From contig NC_134027.1 in the NCBI RefSeq assembly GCF_964204645.1, positions 7,304,485 to 7,368,484 on the forward strand: DNA of 64,000 nt, in the 5' to 3' direction. The position numbers and the translations under genes were made by a program. The notes under the pieces were generated by a model that worked only from the letters and a program-made list of their open reading frames with translations, was not told the origin of the DNA and made no database searches. Of the stretch, positions 10,286 to 21,400 are shown in pieces. The stretch comes from Tubulanus polymorphus (Eukaryota > Nemertea > Palaeonemertea > Tubulaniformes > Tubulanidae). Each line of letters starts with the position of its first letter. Position 1 is the stretch's first letter.

Positions 10286-11986
10286 TCATTGCGTTTGATT
10301 AATCTGTCTCCGAAAGGGCTTGACCTTTTTTGGACCTTTACCCTTAGCAGAGAACTTCATGCCCGACTTCTGATTCGAAGTTAAGGCATTAGAACCATTT
10401 GCAGACCAGCCGGCCCGTCGATACTGGGCCGAGCGGCTAGCACCGTCCGGTACCGTAACCAAAACTGATTTCCCGGACGAAGACGCCGTAGGCTTGGTCA
10501 CGTCCTTTTTCTTAGGAATACGCCAAGGGGCCGTCTTTTGCTGCGAATCCTTCAGCCTTTGGGCCTGTTGAGCTGTCGGCCCACACCAACCCGAAAACAA
10601 ACGACTTGACGGCCCCAACGGGGCCCTATATAAGTTTTGTTTAATCGCATCTGGGAGTTTGGCATCCTTTAGCAAGGTGTGCCGAGCTATCAGGGCCAGA
10701 TTAGCCTGTAACCTGACTGCCACCGGCACTTGATGGCAGATCGCTTTTGCTGAAGACTGTAGCATCTCTCCAGCCGTCAAGACGTCCGTAGTCACTGAAG
10801 GAACAGGCGAGGTTGCCCTTTTCGTCCGTAACGTCTCCGTAGACTGATTGGAAACGTCCAACGGGACGGATTTTTCGCCGGCTTGACGAGGCCCTGCCCC
10901 AGGACGAGGCAACCGGGAAGTGCCATCCGCTGGGGCTTCCGAGTCGAAATCATTATTTTGATCAAGAACTAACTCTGGAGAGGAGTCGCGCTCTGAACCG
11001 GAGGGAGAACCGCGCGGATGACGGTCCGATTTTAGTGCTTGTAGCTCTTCATTGAGGGCCGACATTTGCGCTTGAATGGCTAGTAATATGGCACTTACTT
11101 CGCCTGAAGGAGCCGACCTGAGGCTGGAATTAGGCTTCCTTCGGTGTCGCACCGGAGACCGGGAACGTGACCGAGAGGTCGACGATACCGCCGACATTCT
11201 TCTCCGGCGGTAGATCTCATTATCATTCCGGCGTTGCGCGCGCGAAACGGAGCTCCTACTCGGAGATCGATGTCTCTTACCGCCGTGCTTATCCGTTTCC
11301 CTACGGCGCTCTCGTGGACGACGCTCACTGTGCGCACTAAACGAGCAATCCGCTGTAGACCCTTTGCGAGGTGATACAGAGATCGAGTATTCGCGTGCCT
11401 TGCGGACCTTGACCGGGGTCCGGGACCGGGTACTGGTACCTGAAGGTGAACGAGTTCCTGACCGGGACCGGGTTTTTGACCGAGACCGGACTTTCGACCG
11501 GGAGCGACCGGATGACCGGGCTCGTGACCGGACCGGAGACCGACTTCTTGAATGCGACCGGGACCGGGAAATCAGACGTGACCGGGTCGGTTGGCGCGAT
11601 TGAGATCCCGTGGAGACAGAATCCGCCGGGACGGAACCCGGCGCACCTCCCGTAGGTGGGTCCGAAACCTGCGTGACCGGCCGATTGAGAGCCGGGGGAG
11701 CAGGAATACTCGGTGAGTTAGAAACGATTGACGTATTGCCAGCGCTACTATTCGACTTCTCTTTCCGAGAAGCGTAGGAGCGAGACTTGTCGGCCCGTTT
11801 CCAGGTCGCTTTGTCACACTCCAGACATGTTGCACACATCTGAGCCCTAGAACACGGAGCTCCGTGTAAGGTCGCCCGGCATTTCTGGCACGTGGGGTGC
11901 GAATCCCACTGCCCGAAAAACCTGGTGCAACTCACACCAGAACAGCGTTTTTGCCCCTTAGGGGCGGAAAAACCACTGTCCGCCAT
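10286..11986 (-). CDS. DIRS B2 gag-like protein, SR-rich
   Basis: Start at the shared MADSGFSAPKGQKRCSG ATG; about 566 residues. It has the N-terminal cysteine/histidine module, the long RS-dipeptide tract, the helical QAQMSALNEELQAL segment, and a C-terminal half absent from B1 (LQANLALIARHTLLKDAKL; LFSGWCGPTAQQAQRLKDSQ) with a basic tail KGKGPKKVKPFRRQ. Between the two halves B2 lacks a segment that B1 carries (junction after LTAGEM), yet the frame stays open. The RT frame begins 14 bases beyond the gag stop, the normal DIRS order. It is probably an internally deleted gag and not a host gene, although the SR tract could mislead a search towards splicing factors. Confidence 0.6.
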   Translation of the reverse strand: MADSGFSAPKGQKRCSGVSCTRFFGQWDSHPTCQKCRATLHGAPCSRAQMCATCLECDKATWKRADKSRSYASRKEKSNSSAGNTSIVSNSPSIPAPPALNRPVTQVSDPPTGGAPGSVPADSVSTGSQSRQPTRSRLISRSRSHSRSRSPVRSRARSSGRSRSKVRSRSKTRSRSGTRSPSGTSTRSRTPVKVRKAREYSISVSPRKGSTADCSFSAHSERRPRERRRETDKHGGKRHRSPSRSSVSRAQRRNDNEIYRRRRMSAVSSTSRSRSRSPVRHRRKPNSSLRSAPSGEVSAILLAIQAQMSALNEELQALKSDRHPRGSPSGSERDSSPELVLDQNNDFDSEAPADGTSRLPRPGAGPRQAGEKSVPLDVSNQSTETLRTKRATSPVPSVTTDVLTAGEMLQSSAKAICHQVPVAVRLQANLALIARHTLLKDAKLPDAIKQNLYRAPLGPSSRLFSGWCGPTAQQAQRLKDSQQKTAPWRIPKKKDVTKPTASSSGKSVLVTVPDGASRSAQYRRAGWSANGSNALTSNQKSGMKFSAKGKGPKKVKPFRRQINQTQ

Positions 11987-12537
11987 AATCTGAAAGAAAA
12001 TACCAAACAACTCTCCTGACGGAGGATATGTAATATTGGTGACAAAATATATTTGAAAATACACTCTCGAAAGAGAAAAAATATACTACTGTAGAATGAA
12101 TATATTTATTATAGAATCGCAACGATAACCGGAAGAAATTTAAAAAATACCGACCGAATCGACGACGAAAGAATTCAACCGGAGAGGAGAGCACGTGCGA
12201 CCCCACCGAGAATCGACGAATCTAAATCAATGGATTCGATCCCCCAACCGATCGATCGCGACCAATATCGACAATCTTCCGCTTCTCTGTTCGATTAGTG
12301 ACTGATAATCATATATTTATGACCAGATGGGCGTTAAAAGACCGATAAATTAAACCGATTTTCCGACCAAACAATTCAAGCAGCTTGCTCGAACCGACGC
12401 CAGCGTAAAAAGATGGTGGATCTCCCGTTGAGGGCGCCACTATACGGGTTCTCAAAGTCGTTATTTCTGGCGTTATTTCCGGCCAAGCTAGCGTTGGCTA
12501 TGTATGTTTTTACAGGGAACGTATTGAAGGGAATACT

Positions 12538-13175
12538 AAAAATTATGATATTCGCCACAGTATCTAGGGGCAGCACTAGACGATTGAGATTTGACAGAAC
12601 TGTGGCATGCGAGCAGGAAATTCATCCGCGATCCTTTTTATCTAACCCTCACAATTAGATATTAGTCAATAACCCTAGGTCGCAAATCTAATTTGTATTT
12701 AAAATAAACATTAAAACATCGATCAAAGTGGGATTTCAACTGACGTGGACTGAAAATCAATCCGTTCAATGAAATATCTACATTTGGGTTTGCATTTGAT
12801 CGTAGCTCCAGGCGGATTTTCTCCACAATCGTTCATATCGAGTACTAGTCTTTGACACGATCAGATGGCGTTTTCTCGAGCTCTTCAGCTTTTGCTGTGT
12901 TTCCTGGCGATTTTGTGGCGCGGAGTATTTCGGAGTGGTGGCGTGGCGGCGGTGGATGGATTTATGTGTGCGGTGGATGGAGTTGTGTGCGCGGTGTGTG
13001 CAAGCGGAGTGGATGGAGTTGTGTGCGCGGTGTGTGCAAGAGGAGTGAATGGAGTTTATATGTGTCGTATGAATGTGTGGTATATTTTATATCTTATTTT
13101 TTTCATTATTTTTCTATATTATTTTGGTTTTTTCATTTTTTCTTTCATTTCATTCGTCCCTCGCCCCTGCCCTCA
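12538..13175. other. Spacer with a short G-rich tandem repeat
   Basis: No gene recognised. At about 12962-13045 a roughly 36-bp unit (GGATGGAGTTGTGTGCGCGG) is repeated about two and a half times, followed by a T-rich stretch (13080-13160). Overlapping open frames here follow the repeat composition and show no recognisable domain. Confidence 0.5.
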
Positions 13176-13908
13176 CAATCTCAGGGTTTCAACTGGCAGC
13201 GGCGGAGTCGGAGTTCTCTAATGTGGTTTTCGTTCCAGCTAGTGGCGGAGTGCTGGTGATGCGGATGTTACAACGGGGGACCTGCGATCAGAATAAGATG
13301 GGGGTGGTAGCAATCTTCGACTGAGGGGGCTGTTGGATCTTAAGGTCCCCAGTTTGGTCCTTTCCAGTCTGAATCTGCTGGTTCATTGCCTAAGGCTACC
13401 CATTGGGTTCCCCGTTCACCCAGTTGGCTTCTGCCATCTGGGTGTCGGTTGTCTTAGGTGGTGTGCTCAATTGGGTCCCCAGTTTGGTCCAGTCTCTTCT
13501 GAATCTGCTGGTTCATTGCCTTAGGCTACCCATTGGGTTCCCCGTTCACCCAGTTGGCTTCTGCCATCTGAGTGTCGGTTGTCTTAGGTGGTGTGCTCAA
13601 TTAGGTCCCCAGTTTGGTCCATTCTAGTCTGAATCGGCTGGTTTCTTCGCCTAAGGCTACCCATTGGCATCTTGCCGATTGGGTCCCCCGTTCACCCAGT
13701 TTTCTCTCTGGGTGCCGGCTGTCTTTTGGTGTTGATGCTTGAAGATCGGATATCCCCCGAAGCCGAAGATGTTTGTCGCTTCCCATCTTACTCTAATGCG
13801 GGTCCTCCGTAGTAACACCCGTGTCGTCAGCACCCTACCACTAGCTGGGACGGGGCCACGTTAGAGAACTCCGACTCTGCCACTGCCAGTTGGAACCCTG
13901 AGAATTTA
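13176..13908. mobile_element. Foldback element with internal 130-bp minisatellite
   Basis: The left arm, about 13176-13300 (TCTCAGGGTTTCAACTGGCA...GAGTCGGAGTTCTCTAA), is the inverted counterpart of the right arm, about 13780-13908 (TTAGAGAACTCCGACTC...GCCAGTTGGAACCCTGAGA). Between the arms are three copies of a 130-bp unit starting GGTCCCCAGTTTGGTCC at about 13344, 13474 and 13604, the last one diverged. No transposase frame is present, so it is non-autonomous. Confidence 0.75.
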
Positions 13909-14939
13909 GACTTTGCTGTTATCAGCCAGAAGTTCTGTGCTGACTTCTTTCTCTTTCTCAGGTTAGATCAAATATGATGTAAAGCCGTTAAAACTATGTA
14001 TTACCAGCGTCTATTTGGTTGTACTTCAATAAAAGCCTTAAAACTCTGGAAATTTGATTTTTCATCCAAGGTTCTTTTCCCTTCCATCAAAATCTTTCCC
14101 AATTTTTCTTGTCGCAGCAGATGATAACGTCTATATTGTATTCGTGAACTCTGTAATCTCGAACATCTTTTGTGTACTTCAAATATATCGTTAACTCTGT
14201 AGTTTCGATTTCTGTTTCAGACCCCTCATCCTGGCCTATCATCTTTTCCCTCATCTCATCATCTTGTTAATTAATGATTATGTACTATTTAATTTCAGTT
14301 TGATTTTATCTAGCCCACTTGGGGCAATAGTAGTATATCAGGGGTTAATTTTTACTAATTCCAAAATACAGGTGTTCGATTCTCAGAAAAAAAGCCTGTT
14401 GGTGTTGATTTCTTAGAAGCTCTCTAAGGCAAAAAGCACAGAAATTCCGTTCTCAAAAAAACTGGCTTATCATGTGGGGAAGAGGTACATGGTTTGGCTG
14501 TACATGTACCAAACCCAAGCACGAACGGAGCGGGCACAATTATAGTTAATACTACTAATGATAGGGATGGTTATGAGATAATTAAAGCTTTCTCAAACCG
14601 CAGTGGTCAGGCTCTGTCTGACAAACATCTTGACTTAATATATAATATGCTCTTTTGTCATTTCACTAGCCAGAACAAATTCCGATGGTGAGAAGTCTGG
14701 TGATTCCCACATCCAGAATCCGACTCCGGGAATCCGAATCCGAGTCCGATGGCACCCTTGGACGTTCCAACAACATCATTACCTAGTCAGCACGCGGGAC
14801 AAACAACTTGGAGGATATAGGCATCAACATATACCCGAGAATTGAATGAACCCCAATTTCCCAATTATGTACTTCGATTTCGAAAAAAATTATGTTAGAT
14901 TGACCGCCGATCACACAACTATATCTGTACTTCGATTTT
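13909..14939. other. Spacer, no gene recognised
   Basis: Contains a candidate 3' end (AATAAAAGCC near 14029) and a small open frame at 14494-14691 with no recognisable domain. Near 14700-14760 there is a run of CCGAATCCGAGTCCGA-like short repeats. I see no exon series. Confidence 0.4.
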
Positions 14940-15800
14940 GAAAAAAAGCTTGTAATATAGTTATTTCCAAAATCTCGATGTATTAAATTAGGCAGAAAAA
15001 AGTTAACCCCAATCAATCGATTATGTGCTTCGACTATTTTAACGGTGAAAACGACCAAAAAATTAAAGTTAGACGAAATTCTTAACCTTGTAAACTTTCG
15101 GACTATTTACATGAAAAAACGACCAAATATTGTAAAATATAGTTATTTCCAAAATCTCGATGTATTAAATTAGGCAGAATAAAAATAGATAAAATTATTC
15201 AACCTTGTAAACTTTCGGACTAGTTACATAAAAAAGACCAAATATTGTAAAATATAGTTATTTCCAAAATCTCGATGTATTAAATTTAGGCAGAAAAAAG
15301 TAAAACCCAACCAATCGCTTATGTGCTTCGACTATTTAAACGGTGAAAACGACCAAAAAATTGAAGTTAGATAAAGTTCTTAACCTTGTAAACTTTCGGA
15401 CTATTTACATGAAAAAAAAGACCAAATATTGTTAAATATAGTTACTTCCAAAATCTCGATGTATTAAATTAGGCAGAAAAAAAGTTAACCCCAATCAATC
15501 GCTTATGTGCTTCGACTCTTTAAACGGTGAAAACGACCAAAAAATTGTAGTTAGACGAAATGCTGAACCTTGTAAACTTTCGGACTATTTACATGAAAAA
15601 AGACCAAATATTGTAAAATATAGTTATTTCCAAAATCTCGATGTATTAAATTAGGCAGAAAAAAAATAGATAAAATTATTCAACCTTGTAAACTTTCGGA
15701 CTAGTTACATGAAAAAAAGACCAAATATTGTAAAATATAGTTATTTCCAAAATCTCGATGTATTAAATTAGGCAGAAAAAAGTTAACCCCAATCAATCGG
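14940..15800. repeat. AT-rich complex tandem satellite
   Basis: Five or more alternating long and short units share the block TATAGTTATTTCCAAAATCT followed by CGATGTATTAAATTAGGCAG and then ACCTTGTAAACTTTCGGACT (starting near 14955, 15130, 15255, 15440, 15620 and 15735). Long units add a segment with CCCAATCAATCG...TTATGTGCTTCGACT. This is higher-order structure of two unit types, with no coding capacity. Confidence 0.85.
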
Positions 15801-15804
15801 TGAA

Positions 15805-16805
15805 ACACGTCGATAATGAACCCAGCAACCATGAAAGGTAACTTAATGTTCATGGAAAAATTTTGATTCATTCTAAATGAAATATTATTATTATCACATC
15901 TAAATGACATATTTTGTCATTACAGGATATCTTCTAATGATCATTGCAGCTAAATTTCAACTATACGAAAAAGCCCAGATTAAGATCAACTACTCGTCCA
16001 AAATCTACAAACTGGAACAGTGCACAGATAAGGCCAGAACTGAACCCAGCAATCTTTAAAGGTAAGTTGATATACATGTTATTACCGGTATATAGAAATT
16101 TCAGGCCTCATATGAATATCATTTGATAAATTACTATCATCAAAATCTATTTACCGCTCCACATGACTAATCTTTTATCTTTACTAGTCTTGAACAATGA
16201 TGAACTAGTCCTACTACTGCAATTAATTATAGGGGTTTAAATCGGCAATTGACGTCAATGACGTAAATTATGATAAATCTGTCTGAAATGTTTTGCTTTC
16301 TTCAATTTGTTTCAGCCAAACTACGTACATCATCAAGAAGATACCCACAACGATTACTGATTGACCCATTTGCTGATGAAAACTGCAGAAGCCCAGGTGA
16401 TAAGTCGAGGAGCCTGCGACGAATGAAACACTCAACGATCGATTCTTCTACAATCGGTGGTTGATTTCTATAAAACATTTTATCAAGAGAAGCAGAGACA
16501 ATAGTGTATCTTATAAACACTAATTCGCGCAGCAATAATGCTAATGGATTATCTTATTAACACTGATTCAGGATAAACACTGTTTTAGAAGCAGCAAAGA
16601 CAATAGTGTATCTTATAAATTGAGGAGCAGCATAAATAGTGCATCTTATAAACACTGAAATCCAGGAGCGGCGAAGATAATAGCGCACTTCTGTAGTAAA
16701 GTATTGATTTTTTTTACTTATCACCCTTTTTCAAATCAGTCTGATAAATAATACAGTTTTTTCGAGGATATTATAATGTTTCATGCAATATGTGAGTAAT
16801 AAAAG
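15805..16805 (+). ncRNA. Paralogue of the duplicated-exon non-coding unit
   Basis: An exon-like block ends at 15837 (CATGAAAG before GTAACTT). A second is 15950-16061 (after TCATTGCAG, ending TTTAAAG before GTAAGTT). The terminal block starts at 16316 (after TTTGTTTCAG) and includes the diagnostic end motif of the first unit (GGAGCAGCA / ACAATAGTGTATCTTATAAA copies at 16490-16670, then AAAGTATTGATTT). An AATAAA lies near 16797. Exon starts CTAAATTTCAACTATACG match CTAAATTACATCTATAAG at 250. No long conserved frame. Confidence 0.5.
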
Positions 16806-17856
16806 CTAAGCTCCATTAATTCAAGATATTGATCTTTGATCCTTGGTTGATGGAAGATAAGTCAAGTTAGGTTAGTGACGAGGGGTAAATGTCGGCGTCG
16901 AGCGCCTAGTTTGAACTCGTAGGCCTGTTGAGTTAACACCTAAACTGAGATATAGTTTCAACATGATATTGTGAGTTTTATCCTCGTGCTTACCATAGTA
17001 AAACAGTCAACAGTGGCTATGCCCCTGTCTGGCTTTGCCCTAGATATCACATAGTTAGGAAACATATAACATAACGTTAGGCCAGTGTTCTATGTGCAAA
17101 TAAGTATTTGCGGAATTGTAGATGTATTAATTTGATGGCATTTTATGATATTTTTTCAAAGGCCCATGTAACTAATTTGACAAATGAATCGTATATGTCA
17201 ATTTTCACATCGAGTTTGAACTTTGACCCTCCATCAATCCGTTTGATGATCATAGCTACCTATTGGAAAACAAAAGCTTCATCTAAGGAGACCATTATTT
17301 ACATTTGAGAGGTAAAGCTAGGAGTAACGAGGCATAAAGTTTTAGCTAGGACTTATTTTGAACGTTTTAACATTGTTTATAGCTGTTTGAACATCTTTTA
17401 TTGTAATGGGTAAATCCATCACAAGATGGCTCTCATGAATAATCACTTAATAGCTTCAAATCGGGTGTATAATGATTATTAAGGAGTGGCAGTGAATCGG
17501 TAGTGCTTTTTTTTAAATTGGATTAAAAACTTTACGGTGAAGAAATGCCTGCAGTTGTAAATAGAGTATATATAATACATAATACAAACTACAAGTACAT
17601 AAATTAATAAAAAATTAGATAAATAAAACAAACAATAAATAATAAATAGTAAATAATACAAAATAAAAGCACATAAATAAAAAGATAATATAAAAACTAG
17701 ATGCAAATAATTAACAACAATACAAACAAACAACAAATTAATACTCTATTCACATGAAAAGGCATTTTTTCAAATATTTATCAACAAGGTTATTCATTTA
17801 TCGAACAACTTTCCTAAAGTATGCCAAAAACCCGATATCTTTTCTGTTGTTATTCA
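16806..17856. other. Spacer, AT-rich, no gene recognised
   Basis: Includes a very AT-rich, low-complexity stretch (17520-17760) whose open frame on the minus strand is a composition artefact. No exon, RNA gene or repeat family was recognised. Confidence 0.5.
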
Positions 17857-18409
17857 AAGCATTCTATCGGACTCAATTGTTAATTGACAAAACAAATAAC
17901 TATAAACCTTAACTAAATCGAACACACTTAAAAAAATAACTGATATGATAGAATGCTTTGAATAACTGTGATGAAAGATCGACCATCCTTTGAACTAGCC
18001 GCGCTCAATCACGGCTGTGACTGTTTATTGTTATACTGGGGTAGACTTACTGTCTAAAAATTTGGTAAATACATTTTACTTTTTTAAAAGAATGTTAAGC
18101 AGCTATAAACTTAAGTTATTGATGTTATTGATTAGTTACCGATTGTAAAATTACGTTGATCTTTTCGAAGCTGGAAGAAAAAACGTCAGAATACTTAGTA
18201 TGTAATGTCAGGGTGTTTGGAAATCTTTAAGTCAGGGCAAGGTTGCCAAATTCTAGTTTTCTAGTGAAAGTAATGTTAATGAAAATGATATTAAGACTGA
18301 TTAATTGATACTAAGATTTCCAGAGTGAATCCGAGTGTCTCATCTCTAGTTTTAATGCTCTATGTTGGAGACTGTTATTATAACACAGTTCGCATGTTTG
18401 TAAATAAGG
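17857..18409 (+). repeat. Dispersed repeat copy 2, left part (split by the Polinton)
   Basis: Starts AAGCATTCTATCGG, as at 5668, and follows the same block order up to GCATGTTTGTAAATAAGG, where the Polinton begins. The continuation is at 34848. Its first 500 bases correspond to about 5668-6100 of copy 1. Confidence 0.7.
18404..18409 (+). repeat. Left target-site duplication (6 bp, ATAAGG)
   Basis: ATAAGG here and ATTAGG at 34848-34853 flank the terminal inverted repeats and differ at one base. Removing the element and one copy gives an order (TTTGTAAATAAGG then AACTTTCATGATGATTCCTC) that aligns with uninterrupted copies at 7510-7550 and 6090-6120. A 6-bp duplication is the Polinton norm. Confidence 0.75.
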
Positions 18410-18494
18410 AGTAATTAGAAGATGGCGTTTTCATACCAGAGTACTAGAGTACTAGACACCACTCATCACCACAAGTAATTTTTTTTCCTAATAA
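18410..18494. repeat. Left terminal inverted repeat
   Basis: Starts AGTAATTAGAAGATGGCG and contains a short internal direct repeat (AGTACTAGAGTACTAG). It matches the reverse complement of the right end almost perfectly for about 75 bp, then with a few mismatches up to the first start codon. The TIR therefore also carries the T-tract/ATAAATG start box of the terminal gene. Confidence 0.9.
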
Positions 18495-18497
18495 ATG
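18472..18497 (+). promoter_or_regulatory. Late-promoter-like start box in left TIR
   Basis: GTAATTTTTTTTCCTAATAAATG leads directly into the polymerase ATG. It is the same T-tract plus TAATAAATG layout as at internal genes. Confidence 0.5.
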
Positions 18498-21400
18498 GGG
18501 GAGAATGAACACCAGCCAGAAAACAATAATGTTAATGAAAATCAATATCATTGTCCATATTGTAAAAAATACATTAATAAATCTAATAAATCTCATCATG
18601 AAAAATCTGCAAATCATATAAAAAATGTAATAGATTTTGAAACTCCAGAAAATTCCAATGAAAGAAAAGAACGATTAGAAAATATGAATGTGGATGAAAT
18701 AAAATGTGAAGTTTGTAATGAATTTATAGTAAAAAGGAATTATAAAAGACATCTCGAATCACAAAAACACCATCAAAATTTGAGTAATAATGTTTTAGGA
18801 AAAGATTAAACTAAATCCATTTCAAATAAACCTTACATGGAAAATGTTAGAAATTATATTGATTCACTAGAAATAAAAGATACAATTGAAATTTTAGAAA
18901 CATTACATAGTAAAATTGGTCCTGCGGCTATTATATTTAGATTCTTTAAAGGAACAACAATAGAACATTATAGTAAATTTTATGAAATAATAGAAAAAAA
19001 ACTAGATTTGATAACAGATGTTGAATATCCAAAAATTAGTATCTCTGGGAAAGTAAGTTTTATAAAGTCAGAAGAAAAAATGAATTATATTATTCAAACA
19101 CACTCTGAAGAAATAATTTCAAAAACACAAATAAAAGAGTAGTTAGAAAAAATATTTAATTAATTTAAATGTCATATTGAAGAAAGATATTTTGAGGGTT
19201 CTGGCTTAACATTGAATGAAATTATATATTTAGATTTAAATGTTTATAATACAAAAAGGAATAAAACATCAAAAAGTAAAACAATGTTTAAAAATGACTC
19301 AAACTTTACAACAGAAAAGGATATTAAAGCATCAAGTTATATTAAATTACCATTTACAACAAAAGCAGTAATAAATGTTCAAAATGAAGATAATAAATGT
19401 TTTCTATGGTCAATTATTAGTTGCTTACACCCAACAGAAGATATTACGCATAGTTTAAGAATAACAAATTACCGGAAATATGAAACATTATATAAAATTG
19501 ATCAATATCCAGTAACTATAAAAATGATACCCAAAATAGAAAAAATTAATAAGTTAAAAATAAATGTATTCGAATTAATGCAATTACCAAAGACAAAAGG
19601 TGAAAATATTAAAGATTATACATTGGAAGCTTTATATTTAACAGAATATTATGATGATGAAAATGCTATAGATTTGTTAAATTACAAAAAAGATGAAAAT
19701 GAACATTATATGTGGTTAAAACAAATTGATTTATTCTTTAGAACAGAAAGTGATTTTAACAGTCATAAAATTTATCTATGTAGAAAATGTTTATCTAAAT
19801 TTAGAACTGAGAATACATTATTAAAATATAAAGAATTATGTGATAATAAAGATTTTTGTAAATTAATAATGCCAACAGAAAAAGATTATAAATTGAAATT
19901 TACTAATCATAAATTTAAAAATATTGTTCCATTTGTAATTTATGGGGATTTTGAATCGTTGAATAAAGAATTAACTGATCAAGATAGAAAAGAAATATAT
20001 AACAAAAAGCAATTATTAAAATCAATGGATAAAGGAAATGAATTAAATGAAGACACAACACAAGACCCGCCAATTATAAATACAATTAAAAAAGTTCATC
20101 AAAGAGCTGCTGCTTATGGAATTTATATAAAATCAAATTATCCCGAATTATATGAAAGTCAATATATTTCTTTTAGAGGTGAAAATGTAGTTAATGATTT
20201 TTGTAACAAAATAATTGAATTAAAAAGTGATTTTGCAAAATTATTAAACAGAAATAAAAGAATAGTTATGACAAAAGAAGATGAAGTTGATTTTAATTAC
20301 TCAACTCATTGTTGTTATTGTGAAAAACGTTTTTATTCATTTGATAAAAAAGTTAGAGATCATAATCATTTAAATTCAAAATATCGTGGAGCTGCTCATG
20401 AAGATTGTAATTTACAAGCTAAAAAAGTAAATTTCGTACCAATATTATTTCATAATTTATCAGGTTATGATACCCATCTATTTATAAAACAATTATCAAG
20501 GAAATTGGGCACAACTAATCAAGAAATAGAAGAATATAATGCTATGAATGGTGTAAATGTAAGAAAATATGATTTTAAACTATTAGCTTAAACATCTGAA
20601 AATTATATTTCATTTCAATTTGGTTGCATTAGATTTTTAGATTCTTATAGATTTCTAGCAAGTTCATTAGATAATTTATCAAAAAGTTTAGTTGATAATG
20701 ATTTTATAATAACTCGATATTATTATCCAAATGACCAAGATTTTAAATTATTGAGATTTAAAGGTGCAATTTCTTATTCATTTTATAAAACACACAATGA
20801 TTTTAATGTAACAGAATTATTAAATGATCAATTTTATGATCAATTAAAAGAGGAGTATGTGAAAGACGAAGTGTTTAATAGAACATTAAATATTTGGAAC
20901 CATTTTAAGATGAAAAATCATGGGGAATTAGTTGATTTATATTTAAAATCAGATGTTATGATATTGGCTGACATATTTGAAAAATTTAGAGAAGTTAATT
21001 TGAATCATTTTAATGTTGATCCTTATTATTGCTACTCTAGTCCAGGTTTAACCTGGCAATGTGGTTTAAAATATACAAATGTAGAATTAGATTTATTAAA
21101 AGAACCAGATATGGTTTTATTATTTGAAAAATCAATTAGAGGTGGAATTAGTGGTGTTATGGGAGATAGATATTTTAAAGCAAATGATGAATATAAATTA
21201 TTATATATTGACGCCAATAATTTATATGGTTGGGCAATGATGCAACCTCAACCGTATAAAAATTTTATATTAACAGAAGTTGAAAATGATGATAAAACTA
21301 ATTGGGAAAGCGCAATTATGAGTTTAGAAGATGAAGCACCAATTGGTTATTTCTTTGTAGTTGATTTAGAATATCCTGAAAATATAAAGTTTAAAACAAG

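Larger units (their letters stand above)
9836..12537 (-). mobile_element. DIRS-type element family B, copy B2 (inverted, 5' part)
   Basis: Reverse-strand copy of the same family. The terminal repeat is at about 12373-12537, the gag-like frame at 11986-10286, then the beginning of RT at 10272-9837. It meets B1 at about 9835 to form a near-continuous inverted repeat of about 2 x 2.1-2.7 kb. High identity between arms (few amino-acid differences across the SR region) suggests the arrangement is recent or has been homogenised. Confidence 0.7.

Noticed and set aside
14494-14691. Small frame after the foldback element
   Set aside because: 65 codons, no recognisable domain and no sign of splicing.
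17479-17736. Minus-strand hydrophobic frame rich in Leu/Tyr
   Set aside because: Low-complexity AT-rich sequence; no domain or neighbouring exon.
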